Part shown: piece by piece, positions 52,591 through 64,000 of the stretch
Layout: each line of letters starts with the position of its first letter
Position numbering within the stretch: the stretch's first letter is position 1
Source: Casuarius casuarius
Taxonomy: Eukaryota; Chordata; Aves; Casuariiformes; Casuariidae
Assembly (NCBI GenBank): GCA_003342895.1
Contig: PTFA01000031.1
Coordinates: forward strand, 4,878,678-4,942,677
DNA: 64,000 nucleotides
Reading direction: 5' to 3'
Notes under the pieces: generated by a model
What the model saw: the letters and a program-made list of their open reading frames with translations, nothing else
What the model was told of the DNA's origin: nothing
Databases searched by the model: none
Program-made: the position numbers and the translations under genes

Positions 52591-52869
52591 GACAGGCCAA
52601 CGGCTAAGCATACCACCCAGCGCAGCCCATATGCTCCACGGCGAACAAAACCCACACCACCCCCCACAGCAGAGGTGCCCAACGTACGCATATGGGTTTC
52701 CCATTCCCTCACAGATCCGTCAGCCCCGAAACACAAAGACACGCGCGGTTGCAGGCTGAAGACGCTCTGAAGCAAATGACAGCGCACACACCAACCTGCC
52801 GCCGCACCTGCAGCCGCGGGGCAGGGGCCGCCCCCGACCCCGGCCCCACAGCTCCGCCCGGCGGAGGCG

Positions 52870-52884
52870 CCCCCCCCCCCGGGG
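52870..52884. repeat. C11G4 run at the gap edge
   Basis: Eleven C then four G directly abut the gap. This suggests the gap arose because GC-rich sequence failed to assemble. Confidence 0.85.
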
Positions 52885-53160
52885 NNNNNNNNNNNNNNNN
52901 NNNNNNNNNNNNNNNNNNNNNNNNNNNNNNNNNNNNNNNNNNNNNNNNNNNNNNNNNNNNNNNNNNNNNNNNNNNNNNNNNNNNNNNNNNNNNNNNNNNN
53001 NNNNNNNNNNNNNNNNNNNNNNNNNNNNNNNNNNNNNNNNNNNNNNNNNNNNNNNNNNNNNNNNNNNNNNNNNNNNNNNNNNNNNNNNNNNNNNNNNNNN
53101 NNNNNNNNNNNNNNNNNNNNNNNNNNNNNNNNNNNNNNNNNNNNNNNNNNNNNNNNNNNN
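52885..53160. other. assembly gap, 276 N
   Basis: 276 undetermined bases in the middle of the CpG island. The size is not a round default, so it may be an estimate. Any reading frame that runs through it, including an apparent 427-codon frame on the + strand, is an artefact. Confidence 1.
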
Positions 53161-53180
53161 CGTGCGGCTCTTGGCTCGGC

Positions 53181-53306
53181 GCCTGTCAGCCCGCCGCGGC
53201 CGGAGGGCTCCGGCGCCCCCGCCCCGCCCCCTGCGGGGCCGTTAGGGCGGCCGCCGCGCGCGTGTCACCCGCGGGGGGGGCGGGGGGAGGGGGCGCGCGC
53301 CTGTCA
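53181..53306 (-). promoter_or_regulatory. two TGACAGGC (MEIS/TGIF-type) sites
   Basis: GCCTGTCA occurs at 53181-53188 and 53299-53306, that is TGACAGGC on the minus strand, 118 bp apart. TGACAG is the core for TALE homeodomain factors such as MEIS, PKNOX and TGIF. Both copies sit inside the CpG island next to the GC boxes. Confidence 0.3.
53273..53293 (+). other. G-quadruplex-prone tract
   Basis: G8-C-G6-A-G5 provides at least four G tracts of three or more with one-base loops, a strong quadruplex pattern. It lies 113 bp from the gap edge and could contribute to assembly dropout and to promoter regulation. Confidence 0.6.
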
Positions 53307-53378
53307 CTCCCCGCCCGGGCGCAACATAGTCCGGCACCGGCTCCTCCGCCCGCAGCGCCGCCGCCGCTGCCGCTGCGC

Positions 53379-53404
53379 CCTCCTCCTCCTCCTCCTCCTC
53401 CTCC
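53379..53404 (+). repeat. (CCT)n triplet repeat
   Basis: About eight to nine uninterrupted CCT units (GGA on the minus strand), preceded by GCC/GCT triplets. Typical of GC-rich 5' UTRs and likely polymorphic. Confidence 0.9.
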
Positions 53405-53771
53405 CCCCGCCGCCCCGCCCGTCGCTGGGTACCGGCCGCATGGAGCCAACCACACGCCGCGGCGGCCGCCCGGCAACACCGCCCGGCCCGGCCCCGGCCG
53501 CCCGCGCACACCGAGCCCGGCCCGGCCCCGCCTCACGGCCCGGCCCGGCCCCAGGGACCCCGCCGCCAGGCGGGCGGGGGGCGGGGGCGCCCCACAGCCC
53601 TGCCCAGCGGTGCCGGGGCCTCTGCACCCCTTGTGGGCCCCAGCGCTGCGCTCCCTCACCCCACACGCAGTGCCCCACGCCACGCTCATCCCCTCGGCCA
53701 GCCGCCCGCTCAGAAACTCCCGTGGGCCACGCCACCGGGAGCCCCTCAACTCGCCTCATTTAATCTCACAC

Positions 53772-55180
53772 GTGGCCCTCGGCCCCACAGCACATGGTCC
53801 AGCACCCTACGCGCCAGCCTCCAGCAGACGGACGCCTTTGGCTTGGCCTCAGCCACGCTTACGGAGCTCTCCCAATGCTGAGGGAGTTACACTGGTACAA
53901 GTGGGCATGGACACAGGAAAAAAACACATATTTCTCCATCCATTTTCCTTCTTGTGCCCTCCCTCAGCCCTGTGACCCTCCCAGCAGCTCTTTGCTAGTG
54001 CACCATAGTCTCATGGGTGATCAACATTAATTTGTTTCCCCCACACAGAGAGACCTAGCTGAAGCAATAGCTGGGGAAGGCGCTGCGGTGTTAGCAGCTG
54101 TACCTCCCCTCTCCCGGGGAACACGCACCATTCAACTTCCTCGCTGTGTCACAGGGCATCTCTAGGCTCTGTCCTCCCCCTTCTCTTCTCCTAGACAGGG
54201 CTTTATGGATTGCACTCCTTGACAAAGAAACCTGCACTTCCACTGCTGGGAAGAGCAAGGGAGTTGGGTGCATTCTCAAAACGCAGTTAATGATCTGTGC
54301 GAAGGTGCTATATCTCTCCCATGGGTCCTGCATTTGTACTAGCATCAATTTCCGTGTGAATCTACTACCGAAAATAGACCAGGAGCACTGCTGGGGGCTG
54401 CAGTGAGCTGCAGCTGCCACAGGCAATGTACTGTCTAGGTACCCATCTGTCGAAAAGGGCTGAATACCAGCTCCTAGTTTCAGCTGAAAGAGAGGAAATA
54501 TGGACAGAACAACCCTGACAAGTTCTGCTTAATCCCTCACCTAAGTAATTTTCTTAGATATAAGTAAGATTTTTAGACCAAAAAAAGATTTTTCCTGTCC
54601 ATCTGGTGGATTTTTCCCTGTTGCTAAATATGCCCATTTTTCAAAGGTCTTCTAGGCCTTAAGTTGCATCCTGAAGCAAAACCGTGTTGATAAAAATTGC
54701 ATTACATTAGTGAGAGCTAATACATCTTAGGTCAGAATTAGCACCGTACAAGTAGGCTACTTAACTATGTTTAGTCAGAGCAAGAAGAAAGGCATCCATT
54801 AAGCCACGTGAGCTCTCCCACGATCAAGACAGACCAGAGATGTGTTGGACCACAGAGGCCATATTCAAGCAGGTTAACATTTATTTCAGTATGCATCTGC
54901 TTGCAAATACATTCTCATCTGCAGAAGTCTGCCTGAGGAAGTCGGTGTTTGGGCCAGTGCAGTGTCTGTCCTCACCCAGTGAAGCCACCCACTGAATATT
55001 GCTTGCGACAGTAATGCTAATAAATACCTACAGGAGGCCTCAGTCCAGATACTTGTCTTCATGTGTTATAAAGATGTATAGCAATGCTTAACATTACACT
55101 AACTGCTCATAGCGAGTAGGCATGTTCTTACATCCTTGCACATTCAAAGTCTAAACAAGAAAGAATAAAGCAAGGATTAG
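53772..55180. other. CpG-island shoulder and AT-rich flank
   Basis: Moderate GC up to about 53,880, then ordinary AT-rich DNA. Frames of 78-111 codons on both strands overlap and show no known features. No gene is recognised. Confidence 0.5.
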
Positions 55181-55185
55181 GAAGG

Positions 55186-55300
55186 GAATCAGAGGCACAG
55201 AGAGGTGAAATAGTTTGCCCAAAGGTCACATGGCAAGTTGCTGGAAAAGACCAGAGAACAGATCCAAGCCTCTTCACTCCTGATTCAGTGCCACCTCTGA
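55186..55300 (-). repeat. MIR-like tRNA-derived SINE remnant
   Basis: The blocks AGAGGCACAGAGAGGTGAAA, TAGTTTGCCCAAAGGTCACA and AACAGATCCAAGCCTC follow the reverse-complemented MIR order (GAGGCACAGAGAGGTTAAGT, then AACTTGCCCAAGGTCACAC, then GAACCCAGG). It ends in ACTCCTGATTCAGTGCCA, like the MIR ACTCCTGACTCCCAGTGC region. This is the best-preserved SINE in the window. MIR-type elements are uncommon in birds, so it is an old copy. Confidence 0.65.
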
Positions 55301-57949
55301 GCTTTTCTCCAACTCCTTCCACTTAATGCAAATTACTGGTGTAATTCCACATCATGCGTTATTCTCAGAAGTGCTCAGACATAATACAACATTCCTCAGT
55401 TTCGAAGGTGGAAGTATGTATTTATCAAAAGCATTAATTTAGTCAAAATGGGAAGGGGGGAAGAAAAATAAAGGCATGTGCTTTAGAAAAGAAAGGTCTA
55501 AATCCAGCAGCTGTAACTCTGCTTGATTCTGATTTGTAGAGGCAGTTTAACATTAGCAGTGTGCAAAGAGCAGCCAAAAACCTACATCAGCATAACCTTT
55601 CAGGACCATGAGACTTCAAGAAGCACAAGGTTTTGCCATGCTGTGTCCCATGTGGGAGAGGAATCTCTTCTGAGGAGGACTGGGCACATGCTTTTCTCTT
55701 CACTAGCAACCACCTCTGCTTTCCTTTCAGGTTGAAAATGACATTCTGAATCTCCCACAGAACACACAATTTGTAAACTGCATGTTGATATATAAGTAAA
55801 ACACAGGAGATGAAAATTAAGATGAAGAGGCAAACTGCATTATTCCATATCCACCTCCTGTAGATGTACATTCAAGTTATGAGCATAATATAAATGTGGT
55901 TCTGTGGCAAATGATTCAGAAAATGAGCTAGACTTTGAAAATGACACTTCTCCCTGTTTCTCAAAAGAAGAAAATGACATATTGGAAATAAAGTGGTCTC
56001 CATCCATTTTATCTGCATTTTATTGGAAAGGAGGGGAAGAGCTGTATAGTATGTGAGGAGCTTTAAAACTGGACTAAACTTTGACAGTTTGGATAGGTGC
56101 TTACCTATAAGCAAACCTCTGAATTTTATATGTCTACCTATTACACACCCAACTTCCACAGTCCCCAGCCTCCCACAGACTAAGTGAAATAGCAAGTTTT
56201 GCTGTCCCACAGGCTTATTGATAACTTCTGGTCTCTTTACAGCTGTAATTTAAGGGTTACACAAGCCCCAAGGTGGGTCTACAGACACCAAGTTGAAGAT
56301 GATTTGGGCAGCCAGTGTGACTGAGATGAGTGTCTGTTTTACAGGGAAGCAAGAGTTTTGGCAGCCAGGTAGTCCTGCAAAAACAGGAAAAGAAAAATTC
56401 AGCTTGGAGAAGAAAAAAGAAAAAGTTGAAAAAATTGCAACTTTCCCTACCGAGTATTTCTGAGGCATCTAGATGTATGCTCCCGATTTTTGCAGGATGA
56501 ATTCCATTGCGTTTCCAAAATCATTCTGCTGGCTCATTCATCCCTGGTAATTATCTGAGGAAGTTCTGCTTAGTATAGCATAGTACTTTGAACAGACAGT
56601 TTGTAGTTATTTTAAAAATGCTTTGATCAAAGTAGTGAAAAAAACAGGAAATTTTAGTTATTCCTAAAAAATGTCAGGTACTCCTACATCTGGAAAAAAC
56701 AGACTAACATGGCAATTGTCATGTTACAGCCAAAAGACACTAATGCTCTTCTCCACAGATTCTTGGCTTAAGCTCATCTGGGTTACGATGGAAGGGAAGA
56801 TAAAGGCACTCATAGGATTTACTCATTTTTTTCTTGCATTTATAGGCAACCAAGTACAAAACCAAACCAAATTTCTCCAAAGAGATGGCTCTGATCAACC
56901 TCTGATCCTTTACTCAGCATGCTTCTGCCTTAAAGCTGTATAAAAAAAAAAAGTGAATATCAAGCTACCTAAGCTTTACATTGCTTTTTAATCCTGTCAC
57001 ACATAGGAATGTAGCCTTCCACTGGTTCTCCGTGACCATGATATACATAAAGACTAGGTGACTGATAAATGGAAATTCACCAGCTTGGCAATATTGGCAG
57101 AAGGCACTGGATCATGAGGGCCATTTAACATCTCAGATTTACTTTTTGGCATGTCCTAAGTTTTTGTGCTGGATTCATCTGTATATAAGTGTATGTATAT
57201 AAGTACTCATGCATATCAGTATGTCATGTATACAAGTACTTCTCTTTGCTGCAACATAACAGTGTTCATTGAATTTCACCAATTAAAGATAATGTTTGTC
57301 CAAAAAGGAGAATGCCACTCAGAGGTGATGTAGCACAGCATTTCCAGATAGTGGACTCATTTATGTCCAAGTCATTCTCATACCTTGCTCAAGTGGCCTC
57401 TCAGATTATTCCCTTTGTTGGGACTCAGAACTCCATTACTGACTTTGACACATACAGACCATCTGTAAAAAAGGCTCTTGGCTGATGCTAACTAACATCT
57501 TTTACTACATTTTGCCTTACACAGATGGGATTGCTCATATCTCAGCTGACTGCTGTGCTTATGCATAGCAGTAGGTACTTGTCTATTATGTAGGTGCTAG
57601 GCCTTTAGGCTCCATAAACAGAGCTTTTTCTTTAAACAGCTTTTGGGCAAATGTTGCCTTTTTCATTTATGTTAAATTCTTCCTTCCTGGCAACACAGAT
57701 CTGAACATTTGGGGAGGCCATGACACAGACTCTCCTAAACGTTTACCAAGGATTATAATTGCTGGGAAATTACATAGGGCAGGCCAAGAGCGACTTCCGC
57801 CCAAACAGGACTACAACCATATAGCTACCAGTCATCTTCCATTCAGGAACTGGTAGCACATTATGGAACAGCCTGAACCCTGACCTTGTTTTATTCTGGG
57901 TGTGCAGATGAGTAGCTTTGTGTGGGTACAGAATTACTAGAGCACTTAC
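55301..57949. other. AT-rich non-coding stretch
   Basis: No gene is recognised. Includes partial tandem similarity in GTATATAAGTGTAT/GTATATAAGTACTC at 57180-57210 and an A-run near 56,941. Longest frame is 112 codons on the minus strand (55,872-56,210), with no familiar motif. Confidence 0.5.
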
Positions 57950-57998
57950 CTGTCTTGATCAAAAAGAAGTCTAGCCCTTTGGCTGCAGTCATTTGCAT
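57950..57998 (-). other. weak candidate for a short start-codon exon
   Basis: On the minus strand an ATG at 57998 opens a frame of 16 codons (MQMTAAKGLDFFLIKT plus one base) that ends at a perfect donor CAG/GTAAGT (57952-57944). An in-frame stop lies two codons upstream of the ATG, so the frame starts here or at an ATTAG acceptor at 58002. The octamer ATTTGCAT overlaps the ATG. There is no CpG enrichment and the peptide is not recognised. Probably chance. Confidence 0.12.
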
Positions 57999-60900
57999 GA
58001 CCTAATTTTCAGTTTTTCCTAATTGTTTTATACGTGCATATACACTGGTTTGACATTTCTCCCTGTTAGTCCCTTTTTCTCTACCCAGTTCTCTTCCTAG
58101 AGAAAATGCTAACCAGCTTCAAAATCAAAAGAGGTTAAGCATTTGCATCCTTGGCAAGAAGGGATACACAGTGTTTATGAAACATTATTCTACGTGGGCA
58201 AAAATATTAAATGTTTTTTCTACGTAAAGCCTGTGATAATCCTACAAGAGACCAACTATTTTTTTAAAAACAAATAAGGCTCCATGTGAAAAAAAATCAT
58301 AAAACGTGTTCAATAATCATGCAAAGACTGACCCCATATCCCAATGAGTTGTTCTGTCAGCAGCTAAACGATTAAAGCATAGATTTAGATAGTGTCCCTG
58401 TAGCCTCTTTGATGTCCAGTGAAAGGCAAGAACTTTTTCTTCCACACTAGGTAAGGAAAGGTAGGAATACATACTAACAGGGTCTCTCTCCTCTACCTGG
58501 TTGTCCTTCACAAGGCTTTTAAGAACTTAGTATATTTGAGACTTCCCTCATCCAACATGTTTGGGAGCTCTCAACCAATTTAAAGAGTACATGGATGGCA
58601 GATAATCAAATATGCATACAAAGCAATAAGTCTTAAGAACCTAGATTCAAAAAGAAGGATAGTGGTCTCATTTACATCAAAAAGCAGAGGTCTACAGCAC
58701 TTCTGCAACAACGAATCCAAACATTCACAGCACCAAAACCAGACTGATTTGACTTATTTAACACATTTAGTTTTAATCTAAAGTGGTGACTTGCTCTGAA
58801 GTGGCAAAGTGGAAAAAATAGCTATAGGATTTTGAAGGTAGCCAGAACAAACAACTTCTGAAAAAGATGGACGAGCTTCACCTATCACACAAGCAGCACT
58901 ACTGCATTACTGACCAGCCAACTAGTCACATGCTCAGACACATGCTTTAACATTGTGCTGAAACAGAACCAGAAGGAATATTTTTCTGGTGAGGATGGGG
59001 ATTTAAAAGACTGACCTAATACCTGTGTGCTGAAAGGGATGCTTCTGCTCTTGCTCTGCACCTTACTGCTGATCATTTGATCCCACCCCTTCCTGCACAC
59101 TGGCTCAAGTGTTCACCTCATCTTTTGGCAATGTAGTTTAGCTGACTAAACCCACAGAAAGCACTGCTTTGCTCAGTTATTTTTCTGCTAGCACAGCTGG
59201 GGTCAGACTGGCACCAGAACAGCACCAGAGCAAGGAAGAAAGAGGTGAAACAGGTGTTTCAGGTGATCCTGGAACAGGATCAAGCCCAAGATGAGCAGGG
59301 ATATTCCCTCATACCTTGTGAAGGCACACTAAGCCAAAATTGCTGCATACTCGGTAGGGTGGTGAAGATGAGATTGCTACTGCCTGCATCCAGGCCTTAG
59401 AAAATTTTTGAAGATGCCAAATATTCAGGTGTTCTGGCCTCCCTCTCACAAAGGGCTCCCAGACAAATCATTACTAATTTGCGTTTTTCTCAGCACTGGC
59501 CCACCACTGAGTAACAGGCCTGTTCTAACTATGTTGGAGGGAATAGAGCTCATCGTCCATGCTCATTTGGCTGATAAACAATTCAATAGTAACAGAGGGC
59601 TGAATTAACAGAGGAAGGCAGATGGGTTTATGGAATAGGGAGGGACTGAGAGAGAGGTTATGTTGAGAAAGCAGAAGGATTGGAAAAAGATCAACCAAAA
59701 ATGGGCCAGCATGTTAAGCCATATGGCTCTTCTAAATATTCTTTCTGCTCTTGTTGTTCGATTGTCACAATGCTTCATAACTATCTGTTATGCTGTTCTA
59801 AGATTTAGATTTTTTTTTTGGTTCGCAATCAGCAATGCTTCCCAAGAGTCCAAAAGAGCAACATCCCCCCCAACCCCCAGTTTGTATGTGGTGAATATCT
59901 TTGTAATTATACATGAAAGTAAAAAATATAACAATAAGGTGAATACAGCCTTCAGCAAGCACAGATTATTAACTCCACCTCTCCAAATACTGTGGAGATA
60001 AGTCCGAGATGGGTTCAGTTGCCACTGTCTTCCCTCATCTGTTAATCTGTCCTACTAATAAAAGGAAAAAGAAAGCGGATATGTCTGTAAATAACATATC
60101 CCTTCCAACTGAAGCCAGAAGAACCTAATATGAAACATCTTAATCATTTAGGGTAGATGGCCTGAGCTAATACTCAGCCCTGTGCAATCTTTCTGCCAAT
60201 CTTTGATTGGTATCAGCCGTGCCAGGTTTAAACTTCAGAGGCCAATAAATAATATGCCAGCTTGAATCCCTACTCCAAAGCTGGGAAAATTAGACTAAGC
60301 TGTCTCATGCTCAGAGGCCTAGCTTTCCACACAAAAACACATCAGATGACATAACGAACAGTTACTTAATTGAATGGGAGAAAAAGGACAACAGGAAAAC
60401 AAAAACAGTAAGATGCAACACCTTTCTTAAAACAGCATTAGAACTGTTTATAGCCATCCTCCCTTGCATCCTGGTGTAGCCATCTATCTGGCTGTTTCCC
60501 ATCTTCTACAGTATCACTTGCTGTTTGGTTTATGGTCAGCAGGTGCCAAGGCTCTGGCACCTGAACAGCGTGGTGACAAGGCCTTACCCAAGCTGCTGCT
60601 GACCCCACAGCATTAGCTGCTCTCACTAGCCACCTGTGCCGCCTGCTCTCCTAGCTGAACCCTGCTCTCCCTTTGAACCCAGCCCACTTCTCCAGCTCTG
60701 CCCTCCCTCTACCAGCTCTTCCAGCTGATCACAAAGGCTTTGGTCATAGCAGCTGCTCTTTTCTATCAGCTCTTCAGCAAAAGCACAGGTAGCTTGCAAG
60801 ACTACCCACAGTCTTCTTGATGGAGGAAGCATCTAGCCTTAACTACCCTTCCAAAAAGAGGAGAATTATGTATATAAATTAAACATGCTTCACCTCTCTC

Positions 60901-63900
60901 TCCCTTCTTTGGGTGTCAGAGTGCACTTGACCTTTTGGCTCCTCTTCCAACTGAGGACTCTGCAGACATGGCAATTCCTTTTAGGTCTCAGCCACCAGGC
61001 TGACACCTGAAATCATGCAGACAGCAACTTGAAATCATGCCACCAGAACACTGTACTTGTTGATACTGAGAAACTGTTACTCCACATTTAAAATTGACCA
61101 TCTCTACTTGAACTACAGGAGACAACCACAACAGGTCTGACCTAGGAAGACTGAGGGCCACATTTACAAAATCAGACATAACAGCTTGCAAAGGCTCTTA
61201 GCCACCTACTTTGTTTACAGAGTACCTTTCCCTTTAAAGGCTTACATGCCTCAATCTCTAGTTACAACCAAGACAATGCCTATATATGCAAAGAATTCCT
61301 GCTGCAGAGAAATCTCTGAAGATTTCAAGTGTAACTCTTTTCTTTCTCTAACTTGCATGAGTTACACTAAGGATGTTTACTAGCCCCAGCAAACATTTCA
61401 GCTGTTCTAAGTTTAGGGATCAGCTTGAAGAGTCACAAGCAGTGCTCCTGATGCTCAGTGTGAAATACAGCCCATTTCTTTGCTTTTAGCAGTTCAACTT
61501 TCTCTTAGCAGCACTTGTGTAAAAGCTAATGACCGAAAAAAATAACCAAGTTATATCTGTATATAGAACGCATGTGATGTTATGTACAGCTGAAAAATAT
61601 CAATATGAGAGAAACATCGAGTCTACTACAGTTACACAAATGCAATACAAATCCACAATCTTCTCATGAAGACATAAGTGGCAGCAAAATTTAGGGAAAC
61701 AAAACAGGCCTTGTCAGTTTTGTGTGACTAGAATTACACCTGGGATTTCCTTCTGTATTCATGCTAGGCAATTTTAAAGCATATCTATTCTCTGAAGCAT
61801 GGTGATAAGAAAGTTCATGTTCATGACTTTAGTTCGAATCTAAGGTAAAATTAAAAAAAATAAATAAATCACTTCCTTTGTTGGCAGTGCTACATCCAGC
61901 CTGAGATCAGAAAGTCAGAGGGTTCGCTTTTGGCTCGCACAGTACTGACAGAGAAGATCCTCTACAGGGAACTCAGCAAATGAGCCATTAATAATGCACC
62001 AGCCTTGCAATTCACCTGTATTCTCTGCAAAGCTAACATGAACAAAAAGCAATAAAAACTGTTTTGACACTGTTAGCGGATGTGACTGACTACACATGCT
62101 TTTCTGTTAAGTAGGAGTTGCACACATTACATCCTACAGCTAAACCATAACGAGTCTGAACCAGAAAAGGCAGGGACAGAATTGTGGAGAAAACCAATGC
62201 AGGGGCAGCTGAGGTTCCCTTTGACAGCCATGTGCACAGGACTCCCAATATTTAATTTTCTCAGTACCATAAGTCAATACAAGCAATGCAACAGTCTCTG
62301 CAAACTAAGATGCACCTCTGCAAAGTCAGTGGGCATTATAGCATAACATAGCGGCCTTCTGTGCTGTGCAGTTGTAAAGGCACTATTCCCAGGTTTTCTC
62401 CCTCTTCCCAAACAGACCTGTGACTGGACTTCTTCCTTTTACTGCATAAAGGCAAGGAACACACTATAGTGCAGTCCTCTCTCCCACATCAGTTTGCTTG
62501 TATGAGAGAGAAGGAATTTAAGTTGTACCAAGTTCTCCAAGACTAATGAAAGTTCTTGCATTTTGCTGCCAACACAAAAGAGACTTTAATAAGGGATAAA
62601 AAGAATAAATGCCAGGAGGGGATCTGAAAGCAAGGTAAAATATGGCATCTGGTGGGGAAAATGAGGACTTGAGCCATAAAGGATATTGGAAGACAACTGA
62701 CATGTGAGCAGGGGACACATCCATAACATGAGACACTGAACGCCTGGAGCTTGAGCCCATTCAGTAAAACATTCTTATTCCTCTGCCTTTGGTATCTTCA
62801 AGTCTTACAGAACATTTTAATCCATGGTTAAAATAGCATTACCCTGAAGGGCCAAGTTCCAATAACTTTCACTGTTGTATATACAAAATAACTACTGAGA
62901 CCAGAACTTGCCTTCAATCATTGGGAGGTGGAAATCAATGCCAAAGCTCCAGCCAGAACCACAGCATTGTCTTGTCTGAAATAAGACACAGGAATAGATT
63001 CTTAATTCCTGCATCAGCACCCATTCTAGCACTCTTGCACTTCCCAGTTGAGTAATAACCTATTTCTGTTTTTAATTTTAATATTTGTCATTAGCTGTAA
63101 ATAATATAACTAAGCTTTCTCAAATATTTTTCAATGCTTTTTAAAAATCTAAAATGTTCCTCTTTGCGTGATCAATATCTCCCAGGCTCCATATCTCAGA
63201 AAGCAGAGATAAGGAGGTAGCTGAAAGGAGGATGTCTAGCTTCCCTGTAATCCAGTGATTTTTGATAGAGCTTTTGTTCATGTCTCACCAGAGAGATTAC
63301 TGTGTGTATAAGCAAAATATTTAAAGAAGGGATAATAGTTTCCAGTTATCCAGAGATGTCTATGTAAAGGAGAGCTGCTTATGGACTTCATGAATTTACT
63401 CATTTTTGTCCTTTAAGTATCAAAACTCTCCAGAACATAGGGTGACACACATACCTTCTCCACCCTAATTTAGTATGGCAAGAATTGTTCATACAGACGA
63501 TTATTCAGTCACTGTCCATTGGCCTAGAGCACTAGCCTTGCACACAACTCTTGCCTTGCTTGCAAGCTGTTGTGTCCCTTACTGTCAAGGCAAGTTCCAG
63601 CTCCCAGGAAACCTGGGGGAGCTAATGGAAACAACTTTTTCTGTTAAGTTAAACCCCACTGGCAAATTTTCTTTGCCAAGCTGACCAAATCATATCTAAC
63701 TTACAGAAAGCTGCAATGCATTCCTCTTCAAAAATGACTCCCACCAGAAAACACGCTTGCAATGGTACATGCCTTTTATTCCTAAAGCAAGCCAAGGCAC
63801 TCTGCCCCATACACAAACCTCTGATGATCATACTCTTGAGCTCTGGCACTTCATGGACTCACTGCCTCTGTCCTTTAGGCACACTAGGTACTCTGCTGGC

Positions 63901-64000
63901 TTACGCTGAAGATGTTCAGGCACTTCTGTATAATAGTGCAAAAGTCTAGGACAAAATTTTATTATACCTGCCTTAAATACTGTGGATTTTATTTTAGTTT
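57999..64000. other. AT-rich non-coding stretch
   Basis: No gene is recognised. About 60,440-60,840 is somewhat richer in GC and carries two short abutting minus-strand frames (68 and about 62 codons) with no known match; this could be an unrecognised repeat. The rest is unique sequence with chance frames of up to 113 codons. Confidence 0.45.

Larger units (their letters stand above)
52590..53771. promoter_or_regulatory. CpG-island promoter, probable first exon of an unnamed gene
   Basis: CpG density and GC content rise sharply here against AT-rich flanks. GC boxes CCCCGCCCC (53222-53230), CCCCGCCC (53309-53316) and CCCCGCCC (53413-53420) are Sp/KLF-type sites. No TATA box is visible, as usual for CpG-island promoters. 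A CCT-repeat tract and GCC triplets at 53345-53405 look like 5' UTR sequence. No coding sequence is recognised in the visible part; the start site or first coding exon may lie in the gap. Direction is unresolved: GC falls steeply at both ends, and a minus-strand GGCAG/GTTGGT near 52,795 could be an exon 1 donor. Confidence 0.8.

Noticed and set aside
53186..53763. Overlapping frames of 107-187 codons in the CpG island
   Set aside because: Several frames on both strands are open at once because stop codons are rare in GC-rich DNA. None has a recognised motif, and triplet repeats give glycine or proline runs.
52692..53975. 427-codon + strand open frame
   Set aside because: It runs through the 276-base gap, where undetermined bases hide any stops. 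The rest is GC-rich sequence in which stops are rare, giving a proline/alanine-rich translation without recognisable domains.
1..64000. Prokaryotic features, CRISPR arrays, tRNA or rRNA genes and intact viral genes
   Set aside because: None seen. Composition, CR1 remnants and the CpG island indicate a vertebrate nuclear genome; no regularly spaced repeats or structural RNA signatures were noticed.

Overview
This window is AT-rich vertebrate nuclear DNA, most likely from a bird. The main evidence is three decayed CR1-type LINE fragments (about 33.4-34.4, 38.5-39.1 and 39.7-40.1 kb). The last ends in the avian-type tail that reads like ATTCTGCGATTC. Repeat load is otherwise low, and there is one sharp CpG island in long AT-rich intronic or intergenic sequence. 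A turtle or crocodilian is a weaker alternative. I see nothing bacterial or viral: no operons, no long intact reading frames, no CRISPR array and no rRNA or tRNA gene.

Layout. 1-33 kb is single-copy AT-rich DNA with short homopolymers, a CA microsatellite, AT runs, and scattered traces of old interspersed elements. It also holds a few splice-like signals, the best being a 53-bp exon candidate at 15,099-15,151 on the + strand. 33.4-40.1 kb is the CR1 cluster, with all three copies on the + strand. 40-52.5 kb is again mostly single-copy sequence. About 52.6-53.8 kb is a CpG island with GC boxes, a G-quadruplex-prone tract and a 276-bp assembly gap (52,885-53,160); it is the only convincing promoter in the window. 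53.8-64 kb is AT-rich DNA with a MIR-like SINE remnant near 55.2 kb.

No protein-coding gene can be named from this sequence. The simplest reading is that the window holds the CpG-island promoter and first exon of one gene, hidden partly by the gap, plus large intronic or intergenic flanks. The direction of transcription is unresolved. Several segments look like possible regulatory elements: an RFX X-box pair near 30.54 kb, PBX/HOX-type and TAATTA-rich segments near 20.5 and 36.3 kb, and three same-strand CTCF-like cores. These are motif readings only. A recurring set of short, very old repeats, two with self-evident inverted ends, is the most unexpected feature. I found no convincing new biological system.
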